This document shows positions 1 through 4,724 of a DNA stretch of 5,233 bases, piece after piece. Made by a program: the position numbers and the translations under genes. The notes under the pieces are model-generated. The model saw only the letters and a program-made list of their open reading frames with translations, was not told the DNA's origin and did not search any database. Source of the stretch: Thermoprotei archaeon (GTDB lineage Archaea > Thermoproteota > Thermoprotei_A > Sulfolobales > WANQ01); assembly GCA_027038805.1 (NCBI GenBank), contig JALWGO010000038.1, forward strand, positions 1-5,233, read 5' to 3'. The number at the start of each line of letters is the position of its first letter. Position 1 is the first letter of the stretch.

Positions 1-13
1 AAAGATAAAACAC
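1..13 (-). terminator. possible T-rich terminator after arfA
   Basis: Read on the minus strand, the bases beyond the arfA stop pass through a C-rich stretch and then become T-rich (GTTTTATCTTT) at the window edge. Archaeal transcription commonly ends at such oligo-T runs without a hairpin. The window stops here, so the operon could also continue into further riboflavin genes. Confidence 0.3.
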
Positions 14-28
14 TTAGAGGGGGTAGAA

Positions 29-748
29 TCATTCCTCTAATACAATAATTTTGTTCTGAACTCCTTCTTTCCTCATTAAACGTATAGTGTCGAGAGCTTT
101 TGAGGCAAGCTCCATGGCTTTTCGCGCTGTATATGCTATACCCACTCCTACCTTTAGATCATCTCTTGGAATAATCTCTTTCAAGTTCTCTATCTTAGTG
201 GGTGAAAAGAATGATACAATGTTGTCGCCTCCTAAATACTGCGTTATGCCCCCTATGTTTTTCATTTTTAAACTTGTATCAATGCATAGTTCTTCTATTT
301 CAATAAATGTATCATAGACGCTTACGGATTCTATCTTCCTAGTAAAACTATTTATATCAAAATGTGCAACCGCTATTCTAGAGTCAACCCTATTGTTACA
401 GCCATCTATACAAAAAGTGCTATTGCATTTTCTCAAAACTTGAGTTGCTTTCATTTGAGCTTTATATGGTGTTTCTTCACAAGATACAGCTACTTTGAGT
501 GGAACAGGTGATATCCTAGCTAGTTTTGAAATAATTCTCTTGGATTCTCCCATATCTACGTTATTTAGTATCAATACATAGTAATCATAGCGTAAAGGTA
601 GGACAAAACCGTTTATTCGGGAAAATTCTTCTTGAAGAAACTTATATAGCCCAGACTGAATACTTTGTATAATCCATTCTCTATCGCTTCCTAGTTCTTC
701 CGTCCACTCTCTATAACCTATTAGCTCTAATACCCCTATTCTCACCAA
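29..748 (-). CDS. arfA: GTP cyclohydrolase III (archaeal FAPy-forming)
   Basis: This enzyme hydrolyses GTP to 2-amino-5-formylamino-6-ribosylamino-4(3H)-pyrimidinone 5'-phosphate plus pyrophosphate, the first committed step of archaeal riboflavin and F420-deazaflavin synthesis. The 239-residue protein resembles the remembered Methanocaldococcus enzyme (about 268 residues) along its length. Two tandem palm-like halves are visible. The first contains RYDYY (53-57) and SCEETPYKAQ (89-98). The second contains AHFDIN (128-133), YDTF (145-148), GGDN (173-176) and GVGIAYTARKA (201-211). The start is TTG at 748, with a weak GGGA six bases upstream; GTG at 745 is the alternative. The gene is last in the operon, 23 bases after ribH. 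Oddities are a Cys cluster (C108, C113, C117) in the inter-domain linker and Tyr in place of the Asn of the first-half RFDN motif. The family call is firm; activity is inferred. Confidence 0.95.
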   Translation of the reverse strand: MVRIGVLELIGYREWTEELGSDREWIIQSIQSGLYKFLQEEFSRINGFVLPLRYDYYVLILNNVDMGESKRIISKLARISPVPLKVAVSCEETPYKAQMKATQVLRKCNSTFCIDGCNNRVDSRIAVAHFDINSFTRKIESVSVYDTFIEIEELCIDTSLKMKNIGGITQYLGGDNIVSFFSPTKIENLKEIIPRDDLKVGVGIAYTARKAMELASKALDTIRLMRKEGVQNKIIVLEE

Positions 749-771
749 TTCTTTTCCCTAAAATGTCTTAC

Positions 772-1239
772 TCATTCTATTACTACTAGATTCTTGGTTT
801 CTACACTAGTTTTATCAAGCTTTCTTATACGGTTTACAAGTTTTACTGCTGCTTCAACAGCTCTTCTAGCATATTCTTCAACTCTTTCTAATGCCTGCAT
901 CCTACTTGCACCAGGCCCTATGATACCCAATGTTACTGGTTTATCGTATTCTAGGCTTAGATCCATAATACGGCGGGCTACTTGATGAGCAACGACTTCA
1001 TCATGTTTGGTTTCTCCCTGAATTACTGCGCCAAGTGTAACAACACCATCTATATCGTTTCTTGATAAGAGTTTCTTTACAGCTAGCGGCATATCAAACG
1101 AGCCTGGCACCTTAACTACAACCTTTACCTCTGCACCGAGGAAGTCGGCATGACTTAAAGCCTTTTGTAACATCAGATATGTGATATCATAGTTAAACTC
1201 AGATACCACTATACCTAAACGAACTCTTTCACTACTCAT
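772..1239 (-). CDS. ribH: 6,7-dimethyl-8-ribityllumazine synthase
   Basis: This enzyme condenses 5-amino-6-ribitylaminouracil with 3,4-dihydroxy-2-butanone 4-phosphate to give the lumazine precursor of riboflavin. The 155 residues are normal for the family, which usually forms pentamers or icosahedral shells. Visible motifs are VSEFN (12-16, substrate-stacking Phe15), VPGSFDMPLA (44-53), GAVIQGETKHDEV (70-82, with His79 matching the catalytic His88 of Bacillus) and GIIGPGASRMQALER (105-119, with Arg119 matching the phosphate-binding Arg127). The ATG at 1239 is preceded by CGGTG (1250-1246) at a six-base spacing, which supports this start. The gene lies third in the operon, 69 bases after ribC. 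That gap may hold its own promoter. The C-terminal tail after residue 140 is slightly longer than the core fold needs. Confidence 0.96.
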   Translation of the reverse strand: MSSERVRLGIVVSEFNYDITYLMLQKALSHADFLGAEVKVVVKVPGSFDMPLAVKKLLSRNDIDGVVTLGAVIQGETKHDEVVAHQVARRIMDLSLEYDKPVTLGIIGPGASRMQALERVEEYARRAVEAAVKLVNRIRKLDKTSVETKNLVVIE

Positions 1240-1245
1240 TAACTA

Positions 1246-1250
1246 CACCG
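1246..1250 (-). promoter_or_regulatory. ribosome binding site of ribH
   Basis: CGGTG on the minus strand is a partial match to the GAGGTGAT complement of crenarchaeal 16S rRNA. It sits six bases before the ribH ATG, the same spacing seen for the zinc-ribbon gene near 4560. Confidence 0.5.
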
Positions 1251-1255
1251 CTATC

Positions 1256-1302
1256 TAGTATCTACTAATGTACTATATGTTTGTAGGTTTACCCAGTTAA
1301 AA
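1256..1302 (-). promoter_or_regulatory. possible internal promoter and operator before ribH
   Basis: On the minus strand TTTTAA (1302-1297) is a plausible TATA box, predicting transcription start near 1273-1275. Just there lie three copies of the same pentamer: TAGTA at 1256-1260, TACTA at 1263-1267 and TACTA at 1271-1275. The first two form a 12-bp palindrome with a two-base centre. A repressor bound here would cover the start site. The archaeal riboflavin regulator RbkR is a conceivable ligand, but I cannot confirm a match to its motif. The TATA box and operator are inferred; the palindrome is directly visible. Confidence 0.35.
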
Positions 1303-1308
1303 TATTAT

Positions 1309-1779
1309 TCATGTCTCCAAAGGACCTGTATCGGGCCTTCCCTGTCTACGTCCTTTACCAGCCCAACGTGAAAGTGCTTCCCCACCACCTTTCAGTAGTG
1401 CTATGAGATTGTGTGCATGTTTTCTAGCTCTGTCAATTGCTATTTGTACCAGCTCTTTCTCATCACTGCTCTCGTCTTCGTGAACTGTAACATCTATAAC
1501 ATGTTTATTTGTTAATAATTGAACTAAGATTATACCCATACTTGATGCAAGATAACTATACTTATCTGTCTGAGTTCTACCTACCCATCCAAGAGTAATA
1601 ACTATATCGCAACCATATTCCTCAATTAGCTTCTTTGCTGCTACTGGTATATCCTTTATGCCCGGTACTGTATACCGGATTATCCTAGCATTTGGTAGAT
1701 TATTCTCTATTTCTTCTACTACTATCTTAGCCATATCAACCCGGGAGAATGTAGTATCAACAATTCCTATCTTGTACAT
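1309..1779 (-). CDS. ribC: archaeal riboflavin synthase
   Basis: This enzyme dismutates two molecules of 6,7-dimethyl-8-ribityllumazine into riboflavin and the recyclable diaminouracil, the last step to the vitamin. It is the archaeal type, related to lumazine synthase rather than to bacterial RibE. The 156 residues match the family length. Motifs are IVDTTFSRVDMA (6-17), TVPGIKDIPVAAKKL (37-51), TLGWVGR (62-68), TNKHVIDVTVHEDES (90-104), RARKHAHN (117-124) and the C-terminal AGKGRRQG (140-147) followed by DTGP. The ATG at 1779 overlaps the ribB TAA by one base (TAATG), so translation is likely coupled. Similarity to the neighbouring ribH product is visible by eye around VPG and the TLG segment. 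Confidence 0.96.
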   Translation of the reverse strand: MYKIGIVDTTFSRVDMAKIVVEEIENNLPNARIIRYTVPGIKDIPVAAKKLIEEYGCDIVITLGWVGRTQTDKYSYLASSMGIILVQLLTNKHVIDVTVHEDESSDEKELVQIAIDRARKHAHNLIALLKGGGEALSRWAGKGRRQGRPDTGPLET

Positions 1780-2462
1780 TACTGCCCACTCTTAAGCCAA
1801 TAATCAATAATACTTTTTCCATCTATTATTACAATACCATTTCTCTTAGCATATTGAAAGGCTTTTTCAAGGCTTAGAGACTCACCCTTGTCAAGCATCT
1901 CGGCTAATACAATACTAGGTACAAGGCCCGCTAGTAATGCCAGTGTCGTACTCAATTCTGTATGTCCCCGTCTCTTATCTAGACCTCTTGATAATAATAT
2001 CGGAACATGCCCAGGTGCCATGAACTCACTATAGAAGATTTTCTTTGCTTCATTTACGTTATTATTCCATACCTTTGTAAATACTTCATGTAGTTTCCTA
2101 ACTGTGTAGGCTCTATCAATATCATTTATACCCGTTCTTACATTTACGTGGTTTACCCATAAACTGAAAGCTGGTGGATCACCATAGCCTAGTCGTCTCG
2201 TAGCTATTTCTCTATAGGCATCATGACTACTTAGTATATCGGACATGAACTTTAAGCCTATTTTCTCCGCTAAGTTATAAAGAGTGGCATAGCATATTAG
2301 TCCTCCAGCTTCTACTCGCAGTCTATATATTTTTTCATAATCTATAATACCAGCATAGAAAACCATGTCTACTTCTTCTTCACGTCCTTTAGCATCAAAT
2401 ATCAATATAGGGTTTCCCTTCCTAAGCTCCTCTAATGCCTCGCTCACACTGTTAAAATACAT
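1779..2462 (-). CDS. ribB: 3,4-dihydroxy-2-butanone 4-phosphate synthase
   Basis: This enzyme converts ribulose 5-phosphate to 3,4-dihydroxy-2-butanone 4-phosphate and formate, using Mg2+, and so supplies the four-carbon unit used by RibH. The 227-residue stand-alone archaeal form has no GTP cyclohydrolase II fusion. Motifs are GREEEVDM (26-33, acidic metal loop with Glu28 and Glu30), EAGGLICYA (51-59), FSLWVNH (99-105), TGINDIDRAYT (110-120), EFMAPGHVP (146-154), RRGHTE (164-169, with His167 as the expected metal ligand) and AEML (187-190, with the expected catalytic Glu188). The acidic loop is EEEVD where the remembered Methanocaldococcus form reads EGETD; the key acids are kept. The ATG at 2462 fits the usual family N-terminus. 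The gene is first in the operon, with a TATA box 57-64 bases upstream. Confidence 0.95.
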   Translation of the reverse strand: MYFNSVSEALEELRKGNPILIFDAKGREEEVDMVFYAGIIDYEKIYRLRVEAGGLICYATLYNLAEKIGLKFMSDILSSHDAYREIATRRLGYGDPPAFSLWVNHVNVRTGINDIDRAYTVRKLHEVFTKVWNNNVNEAKKIFYSEFMAPGHVPILLSRGLDKRRGHTELSTTLALLAGLVPSIVLAEMLDKGESLSLEKAFQYAKRNGIVIIDGKSIIDYWLKSGQ

Positions 2463-2495
2463 GATGCCCTTCCCAAGTCCCTGCTCTGATATTGT

Positions 2496-2526
2496 GTAAC
2501 TAGACTATGCTTTGCTGGCTTAAAAA
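2496..2526 (-). promoter_or_regulatory. promoter of the riboflavin operon
   Basis: The minus strand reads TTTTTAAG at 2526-2519, close to the crenarchaeal TATA consensus, placed just past the stop codon of the upstream gene. A start about 26 bases on, near 2496-2499, would give a leader of about 35 bases before ribB. The plus strand shows ACTA twice (2499-2502 and 2504-2507) at the predicted start, a possible operator. The T5 run may also help end transcription of the upstream gene. The promoter is inferred from position and composition. Confidence 0.55.
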
Positions 2527-2528
2527 CA

Positions 2529-3416
2529 CTATTTGTTTAACATATTATTTATTCGTATCCATATGATTATAGATAATATCAGTAAAATTGTAGTAAATGT
2601 AAATAACGGATTAAAGAATACTTGTACAAAATTGTTAAGATTAGTATTATTGTTATGTCTTTTAGTTAGAGTATTTTCTATAATTGATATACTTGAAGAT
2701 GAAGATTTCGCGGTATCCCCTACTATTCTCGTATACTGTCCCTTAACATGCTCGTAAGCCTTATTTTTATTCTTTAATAATATTACTAGTTTAGCTATTC
2801 CTCTATTTATATGTAGTGAGGCTATTAATACATCATTGCTATTGAACTCTATAAATGGTAAACGTCCTTTTTCATAGTTTAGGCTTAGATATAGTAAGTT
2901 GCCATTCACCCTTAAAAATGCAATATTTGTAAGATTCTTTTTCTCCCCATTAGATAATAGATAAACTGTTATCATTGAGGCATTTGAAATAATACTGCCC
3001 TCTAAATTAACTGATATTAATAATGCCTCGCCAGAAGCAAGTTCTTTTATAGTTACTAGTACATTGTATACAGTTATATTAGTGTTGGATGCAAATAATA
3101 TAATCGAATTATTTGTAGATGTAGATGATACATATAGTTGCTTCCATCCCTGTATTCTAATGCATGCATTATAATATTGCTCTAAGCATATACTTATTGG
3201 CTGGGAAATTATCAATAACTTGTTAGATAGCACTTCAATACTCTTATTGCCATTATAGTTTACCACTATTGGAACACTTGGTTTGATGTTCACAGTGATA
3301 GTTTCATTATCAGCTAAAGCTGAAGTAAACGTTGTATATAAGAGCATAAGAATGACTATAGCCACTATTCTTCTACTACATAGGGCTTGTTTAATCATTG
3401 CATTTATACCTTTCAC
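2529..3416 (-). CDS. exported, C-terminally anchored protein of unknown function
   Basis: I do not recognise this 295-residue protein. It has a basic N-terminus and a hydrophobic stretch (about 17-35, ending TSALA) that looks like a signal peptide. A beta-rich, Asn-rich outer domain follows (36-235), then a Ser-rich linker (238-245), a polar Asn-rich stretch, and one C-terminal membrane helix (about 269-288) ending in a short basic tail. Seven N-x-S/T sequons (N37, N57, N102, N113, N145, N161, N256) fit archaeal surface glycosylation. C77 and C85 are the only cysteines outside the signal and could form a disulfide. The start is GTG at 3416; the in-frame ATG at 3398 (residue 7) is equally possible. 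The layout suggests an envelope or S-layer-associated protein. It is upstream of ribB on the same strand, but a separate ribB promoter argues against a shared role. Asn, Ile and Ser codons are unusually dense compared with neighbours, as in fast-evolving surface proteins. Confidence 0.8.
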   Translation of the reverse strand: MKGINAMIKQALCSRRIVAIVILMLLYTTFTSALADNETITVNIKPSVPIVVNYNGNKSIEVLSNKLLIISQPISICLEQYYNACIRIQGWKQLYVSSTSTNNSIILFASNTNITVYNVLVTIKELASGEALLISVNLEGSIISNASMITVYLLSNGEKKNLTNIAFLRVNGNLLYLSLNYEKGRLPFIEFNSNDVLIASLHINRGIAKLVILLKNKNKAYEHVKGQYTRIVGDTAKSSSSSISIIENTLTKRHNNNTNLNNFVQVFFNPLFTFTTILLILSIIIWIRINNMLNK

Positions 3417-3477
3417 TATTAACTATTATTAGCGTATCTTTTTCAACAATGCTTTTAACTAGCAAAGATATTTATAA
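3417..3477. promoter_or_regulatory. divergent promoter region between exported protein and DUF2208 gene
   Basis: This 61-bp gap separates two divergently transcribed genes. CTTTTAA (3452-3458) on the plus strand lies about 23 bases before the ATG at 3478, fitting leaderless transcription. TTTATAAA (3471-3478) is a perfect palindrome and could serve as a TATA box in either direction. On the minus strand it would give a start near 3448 and a leader of about 30 bases. AAAAAGATA (3444-3436, minus) is a weaker second choice for near-leaderless transcription of the exported-protein gene. Confidence 0.45.
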
Positions 3478-4263
3478 ATGCTGGGTATTATTATCCTTGC
3501 TAACAGTGTAGTAGGGGAGAAATCGAAAGTGGCCTCACGTGCACTACTAAAATCACTGCTCATGAGCCAGGTCTTTGCGTTAATATTCTCACTAGTAGCT
3601 GCTTTCGCCCCACAGTATTTCTGGCTACTTGTAATAGCATTCATGTTAATAATACCATTTACTATGGGTTTCGGTGCCCTAAAGGCGCGTGCCACAGGCA
3701 AATACAAGGAAATAGTAAGTGCGAGACGTTTATTTAAAGAAGACAATGCCATGGATTTAGCTATGCGTGATCCAAGGCTTTCAAGTGAACTAGGTCAACA
3801 AATGAAGATGCTACTATACTCTCTAGTAACTCTGCCTTTATTCATCGTTGTTTCAATTGGTTATCGAAACTATGTACTGCCATATTTCCAAAATAGTGGC
3901 GATATATTGATAAGGTTTCTCGGGTTTCTAATAATGTATGAGATATTTGTTGGAATAGGACGCCTAGTACAAGTATTCATGATGAGAAAATCTGGTTTTA
4001 CATTAATGATACCCCAGAAATACATTGTTACCGAGAAGGGAGTAATCGGTAAGGGAGTAACACTATCATTCCCACTAAAAAACTATAAAATTGAAGCAGA
4101 TTATAGGAGAAAGTTTGTACAACTTATTCCAACGAAAACTAGTGGACGAGTAAAGACTATCACCAGGTTTTACACTAAAGATGTTGAACGTTTAAAGAAA
4201 ATACTAGAGAAGTATGCATTAGAGGAAACAGGATCCTCAGAGTCTTTGAAAGAGAAATCTTGA
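3478..4263 (+). CDS. DUF2208 family integral membrane protein
   Basis: This 261-residue protein matches my memory of DUF2208, an archaeal membrane family without known function. Four membrane helices are visible, at about 26-46, 48-66, 109-128 and 143-163. Basic residues (K14, K16, R21, K25, the 69-110 loop and R170/K171) follow the positive-inside rule and place both termini in the cytoplasm. The 67-108 loop is charged and probably helical. The C-terminal soluble part (172-247) starts YIVTEKG and ends in a helix with VERLKKIL. Its order of strands then helix recalls bacterial PH-like domains, but that is inference. A Ser/Glu/Lys-rich tail closes it. The start at 3478 is the first ATG, with a TATA box at leaderless distance; GTG at 3529, after GGGGAG, is a serious alternative and would remove 17 residues. 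The gene is convergent with the zinc-ribbon gene, 32 bases apart. Confidence 0.8.
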   Translation: MLGIIILANSVVGEKSKVASRALLKSLLMSQVFALIFSLVAAFAPQYFWLLVIAFMLIIPFTMGFGALKARATGKYKEIVSARRLFKEDNAMDLAMRDPRLSSELGQQMKMLLYSLVTLPLFIVVSIGYRNYVLPYFQNSGDILIRFLGFLIMYEIFVGIGRLVQVFMMRKSGFTLMIPQKYIVTEKGVIGKGVTLSFPLKNYKIEADYRRKFVQLIPTKTSGRVKTITRFYTKDVERLKKILEKYALEETGSSESLKEKS

Positions 4264-4276
4264 GTATTATTTCCAT

Positions 4277-4295
4277 AAAATATTGTTATAAAAAA
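4277..4295 (-). terminator. oligo-T terminator of zinc-ribbon gene
   Basis: Directly after the TAA stop the minus strand runs into T6 (4295-4290) and a second T-rich patch (ATATTTTA, to 4277). This is typical of hairpin-free archaeal termination. The plus-strand gene ending at 4263 has only a weak ATTATTT nearby. Confidence 0.5.
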
Positions 4296-4553
4296 TTATC
4301 TTAATCTAATCTCCATTAATGGTTTTAAACCTAGCAATACTTTCTCATATTTTAATCTTCTCTTAACCACTCTTATCTTAAGGCTATTGGCGTTGTGCTC
4401 TAACAGTAATACCTCATCGTCTACACGATAACCGCATCTAGGACACCGATAAAAGTATGTTATCCTCTTTAGACCATCGCTAGTGTTCTCAGTCTCGGCC
4501 ATGTATTCAAGGTTTATACCGCATCTAGGACATATCAGTGTAGCTTTTCTCAA
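4296..4553 (-). CDS. small zinc-ribbon protein
   Basis: This 85-residue protein carries two CPRCG knuckles (C8/C11 and C37/C40) separated by 25 residues, the layout of a single zinc ribbon binding one metal ion. Residues 20-36 form the linker, with aromatic TYFYR before the second knuckle. The rest alternates acidic (DDEVLLLE, 45-52) and basic segments (KIRVVKRRLKYEK, 59-71) and ends in a basic tail. Such proteins often bind nucleic acid or other proteins, but I cannot assign a family or function. The TTG at 4553 is chosen because GGTGA (4564-4560) lies six bases before it and an in-frame TAG immediately precedes it. It is divergent from moaA and shares a symmetric control region with it. That suggests, but does not show, a link to cofactor synthesis. 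Lack of membrane segments predicts a cytoplasmic protein. Confidence 0.8.
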   Translation of the reverse strand: MRKATLICPRCGINLEYMAETENTSDGLKRITYFYRCPRCGYRVDDEVLLLEHNANSLKIRVVKRRLKYEKVLLGLKPLMEIRLR

Positions 4554-4559
4554 CTATCT

Positions 4560-4566
4560 TCACCTT
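4560..4566 (-). promoter_or_regulatory. ribosome binding site of zinc-ribbon gene
   Basis: AAGGTGA on the minus strand is a good match to the crenarchaeal GAGGTGAT signal. It sits six bases before TTG and decides that unusual start codon. Confidence 0.7.
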
Positions 4567-4594
4567 ACCTGGCTTATACTATTGCATCCATTTT

Positions 4595-4605
4595 ACTTTA
4601 AGGAT
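4595..4605 (-). promoter_or_regulatory. TATA-like arm driving zinc-ribbon gene
   Basis: Read on the minus strand, ATCCTTAAA (4605-4597) is an A/T-centred element. It predicts transcription start near 4573, about 20 bases before the TTG start and upstream of its ribosome binding site. It is the exact inverted copy of the arm at 4650-4658. Confidence 0.5.
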
Positions 4606-4610
4606 CCATG

Positions 4611-4637
4611 ACTGGAACAATGGCTTGTTGCTCCAGT
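4611..4637. repeat. imperfect dyad between divergent promoters
   Basis: ACTGGA (4611-4616) pairs with TCCAGT (4632-4637), and ACAA (4617-4620) pairs with TTGT (4625-4628), around a TGGC loop with a three-base TGC bulge. It lies upstream of both predicted TATA boxes, where an archaeal activator or shared regulator could bind. As RNA it would fold into a hairpin, but the predicted start sites leave it untranscribed. Confidence 0.55.
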
Positions 4638-4649
4638 GTCTTCAAAGTA

Positions 4650-4660
4650 ATCCTTAAATT
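4650..4660 (+). promoter_or_regulatory. TATA-like arm driving moaA
   Basis: ATCCTTAAA (4650-4658) followed by TTA fits a TATA box with a flanking upstream element. The expected start is near 4683, leaving a leader of about 42 bases to the ATG at 4725. A second TATA-like stretch at 4573-4580 (CTTATACT) is less well placed. Confidence 0.5.
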
Positions 4661-4724
4661 ACTTCTGTGGAAATTAAGTTTTCGCGAAATAGTCTCTACA
4701 AAATAATTAATGCTGTGGATATAT

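Noticed and set aside
87..317. Plus-strand reading frames opposite arfA, ribH (794-985) and the exported-protein gene (2533-2757)
   Set aside because: Each lies wholly antisense to a conserved or well-supported gene and has no motif or ribosome binding site of its own.
2463..2528. FMN riboswitch ahead of ribB
   Set aside because: The leader is only about 35 bases by the predicted start, too short for the multi-helix RFN element, and none of its conserved blocks is visible.
2529..3416. Riboflavin transporter encoded next to the biosynthesis genes
   Set aside because: The protein has a signal peptide and a single membrane anchor, not the several helices of a flavin transporter.
3459..3752. 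A 97-codon minus-strand reading frame inside the DUF2208 gene
   Set aside because: It is the antisense of a well-supported membrane protein gene and shows no family motif.
4597..4658. A tRNA or small guide RNA folded from the nested inverted repeats
   Set aside because: At about 62 bases with no D arm or proper T arm it cannot be a tRNA, and no C/D boxes or trailing ACA are present for a guide RNA.
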